In this document: positions 48,747-57,380 of the stretch, piece after piece | How the letters are laid out: each line of letters opens with the position of its first letter | Numbering within the stretch: position 1 is the stretch's first letter | From: a bacterium | Lineage (GTDB): Bacteria > Elusimicrobiota > Elusimicrobia > Elusimicrobiales > UBA9959 | DNA length: 64,000 bases | Assembly: GCA_021811185.1 (NCBI GenBank) | Contig: JAJZPL010000008.1 | Span: 1-64,000, forward strand | Direction of reading: 5' to 3' | Position numbers and translations under genes: made by a program | Notes under the pieces: generated by a model | What the model saw: the letters and a program-made list of their open reading frames with translations, nothing else | The model's database searches: none | What the model was told of the DNA's origin: nothing

Positions 48747-50252
48747 TTACCGGCCGGCGCGCTCCCATTTCTTAAGGAAGGCGTCGGCGTCCCGCATTTC
48801 CTCCGGGGACAGCTGCCGCAGGTATTCGAAGCTGGGGCGCTTTCCCTCGAACCAGGCCGCCACTTCCGGGCGGATAATATTCCCGTTCCCGCGATAAATT
48901 TCCACTATCCGCAGGCCCACCTGGGCCAGGTTGTTTTCCGCCGAATCTGCCAGCGCTTTCTTAAAATCTTTTTCCGCCAGTTTGAACCGGTCCGGCATCG
49001 GCGCGGACCCTTTGGCCAGCAGCACCAGGAAGGTGGCGGCCTGGGTATAGGCCTCCGTCCTCGACATGCCCATGCGGTCTATGGAAAAAGGCGGGGTAAA
49101 GAACACGTCCGGGTCCCGGATATCCCTGCGGATCCTGTCCCCGAACAGAGCTCCGAGTTTTTCGGCATAAGCGCGCGAAAGGAACAGGTAACCCGGCGCG
49201 TCGGGGTGCATCATATCCACGAAAAGGTCCGAACCCGGAAGACCGCCCGGGGCATGCCCGGCGAAGAGCGCCTCCGCGTCCACCAGGGGTATTTTATACT
49301 CCGCGGCCAGCGCGCGCAGCAGGGCGTTCTGCGACGGCTTCGCCCGGAACTGCAACGGGTCCGTCTCCAGGGCATACAGCAAATGTCCGCCAGCCTGCGC
49401 GGACCGGCCCTGGGCCTGCAGGCAGCGGCCGAGACGGTACTCAAGATAGGGACGCAGGTTCAGGGAATTCTGCGGGGTAAGCCCGGCCAGGAGGGACCTA
49501 TACCGCGCGCCGGCTCCAGGGTAATCGCCCTTAAGCTCCATGGCTACGGCCGCCTCAAGCCCGGAGGAAGTCTCGGCCCCGCCCGGCTCCGCGCCGGCCA
49601 GGTTGCTGGCCAAGGTGGTAAGAACCGGAACAACCCCCGCGTCCTTAGCCGCCTGGATGATGCTCCTCAGGTAAAACTCGTAATGCGCCTGACTCCTTAC
49701 GCCCTGGAAATTAAAATACCGCTCGGTCCGCAGCGCCAGTTCGCTTAAAGCCAGCGAATGGCTGAGCACGCGCACCTTCAGCGCTTCGTAGAGGCGGAGG
49801 CGGGCCGGGTAGCGCATGCCGGCGCCGATCTGCTCATTGTGCCCGGCGTAGACGAGCAGCGCCGCGGGCGCGCCTTTTCTCCTGTATTTAAGCGTCCGAA
49901 CCACTTTTATAGCCTGTGGATATATAGAATTTCCGCCCTCGGCGAGATTTATAACGCGCACCGGCCGGCCAGCCAGTTCGCCGCCAAAGAACTCGGAGAC
50001 CACGTCAGGAGGCGCTTTGCCGAAGGGCATGCCGCGCATGCTGGACTCCCCGGCCGCGTAAAGTTGGAAATCGCCGGAATTCCCGGCGGCGAGAGCGCGC
50101 GCGAAGAGGGCGCAGCGGAAGAGCCCTTCCGCCAGCAGCGCTGCAAGGACGAGCGCCGCGCATGCCGCAGCCGCTAGGGCGAGGCCTTTCAGTACGAACC
50201 TCTGTGCCGCCGTGGATCTTTCAATCATATATAAGTCCTGAATATCCGGCAC
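48747..50252 (-). CDS. membrane-anchored SGNH/GDSL-like hydrolase with TPR-like insert
   Basis: 'GESSMRGMPF', 'AGHNEQ', 'DMMHPDAPGY'. Confidence 0.7.
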   Translation of the reverse strand: MPDIQDLYMIERSTAAQRFVLKGLALAAAACAALVLAALLAEGLFRCALFARALAAGNSGDFQLYAAGESSMRGMPFGKAPPDVVSEFFGGELAGRPVRVINLAEGGNSIYPQAIKVVRTLKYRRKGAPAALLVYAGHNEQIGAGMRYPARLRLYEALKVRVLSHSLALSELALRTERYFNFQGVRSQAHYEFYLRSIIQAAKDAGVVPVLTTLASNLAGAEPGGAETSSGLEAAVAMELKGDYPGAGARYRSLLAGLTPQNSLNLRPYLEYRLGRCLQAQGRSAQAGGHLLYALETDPLQFRAKPSQNALLRALAAEYKIPLVDAEALFAGHAPGGLPGSDLFVDMMHPDAPGYLFLSRAYAEKLGALFGDRIRRDIRDPDVFFTPPFSIDRMGMSRTEAYTQAATFLVLLAKGSAPMPDRFKLAEKDFKKALADSAENNLAQVGLRIVEIYRGNGNIIRPEVAAWFEGKRPSFEYLRQLSPEEMRDADAFLKKWERAGR

Positions 50253-50283
50253 TAAAAAGCAGCGCGGGGCAATGCAGCGAAAC

Positions 50284-51015
50284 CTAGCGGTGACGGCCTG
50301 GAGCTGTTTTCCGCGCGGCCCTTAGCCGGGAATTGGCCGGGATGAACAGGGTGTGGCTGGCCCCGGCTCCGGCGAGCAGGGCTTTCAGCCCGCCGGCTTT
50401 CCCGGTCAGCAGCGAGCTGCCGCCGCCGTCCCCGGTGCAGCAGGCGGCCAGATGGACCGCCGCCCCCGGGGCGTAGGCATGGGACACCTTTGAGAGGAAA
50501 AGCTTCTTCCGGACGGCCTCTTCCGGGGCGTTAAGCCGGTTCAGGGAAAAGAACATGGTGTTGGCGCCGGGGGTCAGGACCGTAGCCCTGTTTATCCGGG
50601 AGGCGTCGATAAGCCGGAGCTCGTTCTCGAGGTTCAACTTGAAGAGGTTTATCAGCGCGTCGACGGAAGAGACGGCCTCCAGGAAAGTTACGGTTATCTT
50701 TTTCCGCTCGGCGGCTTTAGCCAGAGCGCGCAAGTTGCCGTTAAGGAAGGCCGGGTTGCCGAAAGTGAGGAAGCCCACCGCGGCACGGCCGTTAAAACCG
50801 TCCAGGACCGTCTTTTCCGCGCCTTTCCTGCTATCGAGCTTTATAAGCCTGAGCTTCCGACCGAGATTGGGGAACTTAGCGGTAAAGCGCGCCGCGGTCA
50901 CTGCGTCGAACACAGGGGTGTAAACGATCCCGCATTTCCCGAAGACCTCCAAAGTCTCACGTGTGATATGCGAAAACTTAAGACCGTAGGAAAAAATATA
51001 GAGATTTTTTGTCAT
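50284..51015 (-). CDS. TP-methylase paralog of 1385..2140, borosin N-methyltransferase-like
   Basis: 'YGLKFSHITRETLEVF', 'LTFGNPAFLN', 'EAVSSVDALINLFKLN', 'HTLFIP'. Confidence 0.6.
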   Translation of the reverse strand: MTKNLYIFSYGLKFSHITRETLEVFGKCGIVYTPVFDAVTAARFTAKFPNLGRKLRLIKLDSRKGAEKTVLDGFNGRAAVGFLTFGNPAFLNGNLRALAKAAERKKITVTFLEAVSSVDALINLFKLNLENELRLIDASRINRATVLTPGANTMFFSLNRLNAPEEAVRKKLFLSKVSHAYAPGAAVHLAACCTGDGGGSSLLTGKAGGLKALLAGAGASHTLFIPANSRLRAARKTAPGRHR

Positions 51016-51193
51016 TGGCAGTTGCGCCGCGGAAAAAGCTACAGGGACGATGCTGAAAATATATCATTTATGCCCTTAAAAACAAAAAAAGCGGCGGGTT
51101 CCGCGCGCTTTTAATTGCATTGCAAATTTGTTAGGCTAGGGATGGAAGGGGTAAAACCGATATTCCCGGCGGCCGCTCCCGCGCGCGAACCAT

Positions 51194-52147
51194 ATGAAAG
51201 GAAATGAAAAGACCGGCATAGACTGGTGGCTTTCCCTGCTGAAGGACCGGAATCCTGAAGCCAGGAAGAGGGCGGTGCAGGCTTTGGGCGAGATCCACCA
51301 GCCCAGGGCGCTCAAACCTTTGGCCGCCGCGCTGGAAGACCCGGACCACGGCGTGCGGGCCCACGCGGTAATGGCGCTGGCGCACTTCAAGGAACCGGCG
51401 GCCCTGAAGGCCCTGGTCCAGTCGCTCGGCGACCCCAGCGACCAGGTCAGGAAATGCGCCGCCCTGGCCCTGGGCACGCGGAACGACCCCTCGGTAACGG
51501 GTCCGATGATAGCCGCGCTGAAAGATTCCAGCCCCGAAGTGCGGAACCTGGCGGCCATCGCGCTGCGCAACACGCGGCCCCCTGCCGCGGTGGAACCCCT
51601 GATCTCCGCCCTGGGCGACGAGAACGAACACGTCCGGATCTCCTCGATAGAAACGCTGGGGCTGCTGAAGGACGCCAGGTGCAGCGAACCCCTCGTAGGC
51701 GCCCTTAAAGACGCAAGTTCCCCGGTCAGGAAAGCCGCTATCGCAGCGCTGATGCGGCTGGGCTCGGGCTCGGCCGAGGCCCTGATCCTGGCGCTGAAGG
51801 ACGAGAGCGGGGATATCCGCTATCTCGCCGCCGGGGCCCTGGCCGTGGTAGGCGGCGTCACGGCCGTGGAGCCGCTCTGCGAGGCCATGAAGGACAGGAA
51901 TTTGACGGTTAGGTACGCCGCGGCGGAAGCCCTGGGCGCTATCCAGGACCCGGGCGCGGTGGAATGCCTCATTACCGGGCTGAGGGACGCGAACACGCTG
52001 GTCCGCATAGCCGCGGCCGAGGCCCTCGGAAAAATAAACGACCCCAGGGCGGCAGGCCCGCTGACGGCCCTGCTGAAGGACCCGGACGCGCACGTAAGGA
52101 CCTATGCCGTGGCCGTGCTGGCCAAACTGGCCGGCCGCGGTAAATGA
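51194..52147 (+). CDS. HEAT-repeat (PBS lyase-like) protein
   Basis: About ten ~31-aa units such as 'AVEPLISALGDENEHVRISSIETLGLLKD'. Confidence 0.92.
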   Translation: MKGNEKTGIDWWLSLLKDRNPEARKRAVQALGEIHQPRALKPLAAALEDPDHGVRAHAVMALAHFKEPAALKALVQSLGDPSDQVRKCAALALGTRNDPSVTGPMIAALKDSSPEVRNLAAIALRNTRPPAAVEPLISALGDENEHVRISSIETLGLLKDARCSEPLVGALKDASSPVRKAAIAALMRLGSGSAEALILALKDESGDIRYLAAGALAVVGGVTAVEPLCEAMKDRNLTVRYAAAEALGAIQDPGAVECLITGLRDANTLVRIAAAEALGKINDPRAAGPLTALLKDPDAHVRTYAVAVLAKLAGRGK

Positions 52148-52171
52148 GCCGGTTTTGGACCGTCGAAATAA

Positions 52172-52203
52172 AACCGCCCCTTCAGGGGCGGTTCTGTTTT
52201 TTA
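52172..52203. terminator. intrinsic terminator
   Basis: AACCGCCCC-TTCA-GGGGCGGTT followed by CTGTTTTTT. Confidence 0.85.
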
Positions 52204-52215
52204 TGACAAGGGGAA

Positions 52216-53823
52216 CTACATTCGCTCGGGGGCGGAAACCCCCAGCAGGCCCAGGCCGAGCGCGATCACGCCCTTCACTTCATTAAGAAGGAATAGCCGG
52301 TAAGCGGAAGTTTCCTTGTGTTCCGGGTCCAGCACTTTGTGCTTGTCGTAGAAGGAATGGAACAACGCAGCCAGCTCGGTCAGGTAGGTCGTAAGAGGGT
52401 GCGGAGAGTAGTCGCGCGTGCAATCGAACAGCGCCTTCTCCAGCCACAGCAGCTTCATCAGCAGCGCGCGCTCCTCGGGGCTGATCACGGCCTTGGAAGC
52501 CTCGAAGCCCAGCGCGGGATCTATGCCTTTCTCCGCGGCGTTGGAGAAGATGGAGCAGATGCGGGCGTGCACGTACTGCACGTAGAACACCGGGTTCTCG
52601 TTGGACTTCTTTTTGGCCAGGTCCACGTCGAAATTCAGGTGCGTGTTGGGCCCGCGCGAGGCGAAGAAGAACCGGCAGGCGTCCGTACCCACCTCGTCCA
52701 CCAGCTCTTTGAGGGAAATGAAATCCCCGGCGCGCTTGGACATCTTCACCAGCTCTTCGCCGCGCTTCAGCGCCACCTGCTGGTGGATGATCACCTTGAA
52801 AGAGCCGCTGCCGCCGAGGGCTTTGACGGCGGCTTCCATCCGCGGCACGTAGCCGTGGTGGTCGGCGCCCCAGATATCAATCAGCCGCGTGAAGCCGCGG
52901 GAGAACTTGTTAAGGTGGTACGCGATGTCGTTCAGGAAATAGGTATTGCGCCCGTCGGCCTTCACCAGCACGCGGTCCTTGTCGTCGGCCTCGAGCTCGG
53001 AGGAGGCGCCGAACCACACCGCGCCCTCTTTCTCGTACGTCATGCCGCGCTCTTTAAGGGTGGCCAGCGCCTTGGCCGGACCGCCCAGGTCGTGCAGCTC
53101 GGATTCCAGGAACCAGCGGTCGAACTCCACGCCGAAGGCCTTCATGTCGGCTTTGTGGAGCTTCAGCATCTCGGCCACGGCGTGCTCCGAAAATTGCTTA
53201 TCGGTCCAGCCGGCCGCTTCCTTGGGCAGGGCCGCGGCGAGGACCTTCAGGTAGTCGCCCTGGTAGCCGCCTTCGGGGGGCTCTTTGCCTTCCAGGCGCG
53301 CTTTCAGGGACTGGCCCAGCAGTTCCACCTGCCGGCCTACGTTGTTGACGTAAAATTCGGTGGCGAGCTCCGCGCCGAGCAGGCGCATGATCCTGGCGAG
53401 GCTGTCGCCCAGCGTGGCGCCGCGGCCGCTGGCCAGGTGCATGGGCCCGGTAGGGTTAGCCGAAACGAATTCAAGATTTATCTTCTGCCCTTTGAAGTCG
53501 GGCCGCTCGTAATGGCCGGGGGCGCCGAGCTCCGCCGCCGACTCCAGCAACTGGGCGTCTTTCAGCTTAAGGTTCACGAAGCCGGGAGCGACGGCCTGGG
53601 CTTCGTAGGCTGGGGCCAGCGCGGCGGCGAACTCCTCCGCTATCCTCAGCGGGGGTTTGCGCAGCAGCTTGGCGCCGGCAATAGGCCAGGCGATGGAGAT
53701 GTCGGCGTTCTTGATGTGCGGCGGGGGGGCGGCCAGGGTGAACCCGGCCATGGCCGCTTCGTCCAGGGAAAAGGCCGCTTTAGCGCGGCTCTTAAGGTCG
53801 GCTTCTAGTTGGGAGAGCTTCAT
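52216..53823 (-). CDS. argS: arginyl-tRNA synthetase
   Basis: 'EFVSANPTGPMHLASGRGATLGDSLARI', 'VKMSKRAGDFI'. Confidence 0.95.
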   Translation of the reverse strand: MKLSQLEADLKSRAKAAFSLDEAAMAGFTLAAPPPHIKNADISIAWPIAGAKLLRKPPLRIAEEFAAALAPAYEAQAVAPGFVNLKLKDAQLLESAAELGAPGHYERPDFKGQKINLEFVSANPTGPMHLASGRGATLGDSLARIMRLLGAELATEFYVNNVGRQVELLGQSLKARLEGKEPPEGGYQGDYLKVLAAALPKEAAGWTDKQFSEHAVAEMLKLHKADMKAFGVEFDRWFLESELHDLGGPAKALATLKERGMTYEKEGAVWFGASSELEADDKDRVLVKADGRNTYFLNDIAYHLNKFSRGFTRLIDIWGADHHGYVPRMEAAVKALGGSGSFKVIIHQQVALKRGEELVKMSKRAGDFISLKELVDEVGTDACRFFFASRGPNTHLNFDVDLAKKKSNENPVFYVQYVHARICSIFSNAAEKGIDPALGFEASKAVISPEERALLMKLLWLEKALFDCTRDYSPHPLTTYLTELAALFHSFYDKHKVLDPEHKETSAYRLFLLNEVKGVIALGLGLLGVSAPERM

Positions 53824-54527
53824 TTTTTCTTCTTGGAAACCTTTTTAGCCGCGGGTTTCGCCTTTTTTACCTTGGCGGCTTTTTTGGCGGCGCTCTTCTT
53901 GAGCGCGGCCTTTTTAGAGGCGCCCTTTTTCACCGCGGTCTTTTTGGCGGGTTTCTTAACCGCCGCTTTTTTAGCGGCGGCTTTTTTAACCGTCTTCTTC
54001 CCAGCCGCTTTCTTAACGGGAGCTTTTTTCGCCGGTTTCTTCGCCGCGGGCTTCTTGGCGGCGGGTTTCTTAACCAGGGGCTTTTTGACCTCGGGCTTTT
54101 TGGCGGCCGGTTTTTCCGCCGGGACTTCCGCGGGCTTCCTGGCGGCAACGGCGGGCGCGGCCGCGGGCTTCTCTTCCCACTCTACCGGCTTGTTGTCCGC
54201 GTAATGCTTGGCGATGGCGTAAAATTCTTCGGCTTTCTTCTCGTAAACGTGCACCAGCACGCCGCCGTAATCCAGGACCTTCCAGTTCTTGGACTGCTGG
54301 CCTTCCTTGTGCAGGCAGTACACGCCGAGGTGCTTGAGGCGGATGGAAACTTCCTCTTCCACGGCGTCCAGCTGGGGGGCGGATTCCACTTCCATCAGCA
54401 CCGCGTAGTCCGCTATGGTGGATTTGCCACCCAGGTCGTACACGCGCACGGGGCTGGCTTTCTTGGAATCTCCGGCGAGGGCCGCGATCACCGCTATTTT
54501 TTTAAAGTCGTTCTTGGACATTGTCAT
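53820..54527 (-). CDS. rsfS: ribosomal silencing factor RsfS with long Lys/Ala/Pro-rich C-terminal tail
   Basis: 'YAVLMEVESAPQLDAVEEEVSIRLKHLGV...WKVLDYGGVLVHVYEKKAEEFYAI' then ~110 aa of KKPAAKK repeats. Confidence 0.85.
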   Translation of the reverse strand: MTMSKNDFKKIAVIAALAGDSKKASPVRVYDLGGKSTIADYAVLMEVESAPQLDAVEEEVSIRLKHLGVYCLHKEGQQSKNWKVLDYGGVLVHVYEKKAEEFYAIAKHYADNKPVEWEEKPAAAPAVAARKPAEVPAEKPAAKKPEVKKPLVKKPAAKKPAAKKPAKKAPVKKAAGKKTVKKAAAKKAAVKKPAKKTAVKKGASKKAALKKSAAKKAAKVKKAKPAAKKVSKKKK

Positions 54528-55405
54528 ATTGTGTTTTTGCTCTTCCTCAGTTTTTCCAGCATGGCGGCTTCAGCCTGGTGTTCTATGTTGACCAGCGCGG
54601 AGCCCAGTATGGAGGATATTGTATTAAATATGGTGGCGAGGTTGTTTTTCTCCACGTGCGAGAGTTTCTCCGCGCGCGAGAAGACCGCGCAGCCCAGCGG
54701 CCTCGCGCCTTCGGAGCAGGCCATCATGTACGCGTGGTCGTCCAGCCAGCCGCTCTCCGGGCGCGCCGGCAGGGGCCGGGCCTCCGCCGGGAAGCTTTCG
54801 CGCGAATAAACCTCCTCGAATTCTTCGTTGAACATATTGTAGGAGTAGGCTTTTACGTTCCACGCGCCGTCCAGGTAAGGAAGCATCTCCGCCATGACCA
54901 CGGCCAGAAATTCGCCCGGCGACTTGTGCTGGCGCAGCAGCAGGCGGCTCAGGTCGAAAAGCATGGTGAGCTCGCTGGAGGTGTGCTGCAGGCGGCGCGA
55001 CATGGTGCGCATGATCTCGCTCAGGATGCCCATGCCCGTCTCGGGATGCTCCTTGATGAAGGAGAAGAACTGCTGCCTGCCGACCTCGTAAAGCGCGCTG
55101 GCTTTGGAAGCGCGGGCCTGCGCGAAGCGCGCCGCGCCCTCGAGCAGCGCCATCTCGCCGAAGAAATCCCCGCCCGAGAGGATAGCCAGGGTCTTGAACT
55201 CGCGGCCTTCGGCGTCCAGGGCCTTCTCTATGACCACCTCGCCCTCGACGATGATGTACAGCGTGTCGCCGGAGCTCTTCTCCTTGAAGATCACGCGGTC
55301 AGCCTGGTAAGAGTTCTGTTTGAAATAGGCCGAGAATTCGGCCAGCATCTTGTCCGGCAGGTTGCGGAAAAGAGCTATCCCCTTGAGTTTCGCGTTATCA
55401 GACAT
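54524..55405 (-). CDS. cyclic nucleotide-binding domain protein
   Basis: 'ALFRNLPDKMLAEFSAYFKQNSYQADRVIFKEKSSGDTLYIIVEGEV...GGDFFGEMALLEG'. Confidence 0.88.
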   Translation of the reverse strand: MSDNAKLKGIALFRNLPDKMLAEFSAYFKQNSYQADRVIFKEKSSGDTLYIIVEGEVVIEKALDAEGREFKTLAILSGGDFFGEMALLEGAARFAQARASKASALYEVGRQQFFSFIKEHPETGMGILSEIMRTMSRRLQHTSSELTMLFDLSRLLLRQHKSPGEFLAVVMAEMLPYLDGAWNVKAYSYNMFNEEFEEVYSRESFPAEARPLPARPESGWLDDHAYMMACSEGARPLGCAVFSRAEKLSHVEKNNLATIFNTISSILGSALVNIEHQAEAAMLEKLRKSKNTI

Positions 55406-55427
55406 AGGTAAGCCTCCCCTCCCTGGA

Positions 55428-56507
55428 TCAGAACCCGGACGCCTCGCCGGGGCCGCAAAGTTTTTTAAAACCCTCGATATCGTGCGCTTTGGCGACGGCC
55501 GTTTCGAAGGTAACCAGGTTCTGCTTGACCAGCATGGCCAGCGCGCGGTCCATCGGCATCATGCCGAACTTGGCCCCGGTCTCGATGGCGCTGTAGATCA
55601 TGTGCGTCTTGCCTTCGCGGATCAGGTTCTGGATGGCCGGCGTCATCACCATGATCTCGCGCGCGGCCACCCGGCCCTTGCCGTCCTTGCGGGGCAGCAG
55701 GATCTGGGAGACCACGCCCTGCAGCGAGGCCGCCAGCTGCACGCGCACCTGGGTCTGCTGGTGCGGGGGGAACACGTCGATGATGCGGTCCACCGTGGAA
55801 GGCGCGTCCTGGGTGTGCAGCGTGGCGAAGGTGAGGTGCCCCGTTTCGGCGGCGGTGATCGTGAGCTGGATGGTCTCAAGGTCGCGCATTTCGCCCACCA
55901 GGATCACGTTAGGGTCCTCGCGCAGCGCGCCGCGCAGCGCGTTGCTGAAAGAGCGGGTATGCTGGCCGATCTCGCGCTGGCGCACCACGCAGGCCTGCGC
56001 CTCGTAGGTGAACTCGATCGGGTCCTCCACCGTGAGGATATGCTTCTTGGCCTTGATGTTGATCTGGTTGATCAGGGCGGCCAGCGTGGTGGACTTGCCG
56101 GAACCCGTCGGGCCGGTGACCAGCACGAGCCCCTTGGGCAGGTTGGCGAAATTAACGATGGAGGGCGCCAGCCCGAGCTCTTCCGGCGTGGGGATGATGG
56201 AGGGGATAACGCGCATCACGGCCTCGATGCCGTTCCTGGCCACCAGCACGTTCAGGCGGAAGCGGGACACTCCGGTAATGGCAAAGGAACAGTCAAGCTC
56301 CCATTCCTTCTCGAACTTGGCCTTCTGCTCGTCGTAAAGCGCGGAATAGACCAGCGCCTTCGACTGCTCGGCGGTCAGCGGGGCCAGCCCCTCGGCCACC
56401 GGGATGACCTCGCCGTTCAGGCGCATCATCGGCGGCTTGTTGACGCAGATATGAATGTCGCTGGAACCGCGCTGTACGGCGGTCTTAAGAATGGTAACCA
56501 TGTCCAT
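55428..56507 (-). CDS. pilT: type IV pilus twitching motility ATPase PilT
   Basis: 'LVLVTGPTGSGKSTTLAALI', 'ILVGEMRDLETIQLTITAAETGHL'. Confidence 0.95.
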   Translation of the reverse strand: MDMVTILKTAVQRGSSDIHICVNKPPMMRLNGEVIPVAEGLAPLTAEQSKALVYSALYDEQKAKFEKEWELDCSFAITGVSRFRLNVLVARNGIEAVMRVIPSIIPTPEELGLAPSIVNFANLPKGLVLVTGPTGSGKSTTLAALINQINIKAKKHILTVEDPIEFTYEAQACVVRQREIGQHTRSFSNALRGALREDPNVILVGEMRDLETIQLTITAAETGHLTFATLHTQDAPSTVDRIIDVFPPHQQTQVRVQLAASLQGVVSQILLPRKDGKGRVAAREIMVMTPAIQNLIREGKTHMIYSAIETGAKFGMMPMDRALAMLVKQNLVTFETAVAKAHDIEGFKKLCGPGEASGF

Positions 56508-56525
56508 AGGAACCTCCCCTGTCCG

Positions 56526-57380
56526 CTATTCGGCTAACTGCGTGAATTTAAAATCTTCGCCAAGGATCACCGCGGCCCCGGCTACGCTCTTCTTTGAAGG
56601 CCGCACGTGGATCTCCAGTTCTTCCAGGCCGAGCGCCGAGCGCAGTTTGAGCGCGGCGGCCGCCTCTTTGGAAAAACCGAGGATGGTGGTATGCTTCTGC
56701 CTGCCCCTGGAATCTTCCGTTATCACGTCGAAGCCCAGCCCGCGCAGGTGTTTGGAGACCTGCGCCGCCAGGCCCTTCCTGCCGGAGGCGTTGAAAACCT
56801 CCACCCGGGTGGCGGGGGCGGCTTCTTCCTCAGGCTGCTCCGCTTCCTGCGGCTGACGCGAAAGTTCGGTCATGATGAAGTTGGAAGAGCTCAGGCCGGA
56901 GAACTCCTTGAAAAGGGAGAACAGGTCGAAAGGGCGGAGGTTGGTGGCGCCCGAACGCGCGAGGCCCGCCATCCAGGCCGCCCCCGCAAAGAACCGCCGC
57001 GGTTCGGCGCGCCAGTTGTTGAGCGCGCCCCACAGCGCCTCCAGGCCGGGCGAGGAAGAGACCGAGACATAGAACATCTCTTCCGGGGCCGCGCTCTCGC
57101 GCGCCCCGGCCAGAGCGGAAAGATCCCCGGCGCGCTGCCAGCCGGAAATTCCCGCCTTGGCCCTGGGATGGCTCAGTGTGAAAGCGTTGACGGTCTCGGA
57201 AGAAGGGTGGTAGACCAGCAGCACCGAGGACCTATCGCCCAGCACCGCCACGCGCACGTCCCGGCCGGCCATCAGCGCGCGGGAGACCGGGTGGAAATAC
57301 TGGGCGGCGGCCAGCGCCAGCGCGGCGCAGAGCCCCGCGGCAAGCATCAGCCTTTCTTTTTTTCCTGAAGACTGTTCCAT
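56526..57380 (-). CDS. LytR_C domain protein
   Basis: N-terminal TM; 'VEVFNASGRKGLAAQVSKHLRGLGFDVI'; start likely MEQSSGKKERL at 57380 rather than 57407. Confidence 0.8.
   Translation of the reverse strand: MEQSSGKKERLMLAAGLCAALALAAAQYFHPVSRALMAGRDVRVAVLGDRSSVLLVYHPSSETVNAFTLSHPRAKAGISGWQRAGDLSALAGARESAAPEEMFYVSVSSSPGLEALWGALNNWRAEPRRFFAGAAWMAGLARSGATNLRPFDLFSLFKEFSGLSSSNFIMTELSRQPQEAEQPEEEAAPATRVEVFNASGRKGLAAQVSKHLRGLGFDVITEDSRGRQKHTTILGFSKEAAAALKLRSALGLEELEIHVRPSKKSVAGAAVILGEDFKFTQLAE

Noticed and set aside
51131-52093. 320-aa minus-strand repetitive ORF
   Set aside because: Shadow of the HEAT-repeat gene; its periodicity is inherited from the sense repeats.
51194-52147. DNA-level tandem repeats in the HEAT protein as a possible CRISPR-like array
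   Set aside because: Repeats are protein-coding, degenerate at the DNA level and in frame; there are no identical spaced direct repeats.
53820-54200. Low-complexity repeats as a DNA satellite
   Set aside because: Explained by the in-frame Lys/Ala/Pro tail of RsfS.
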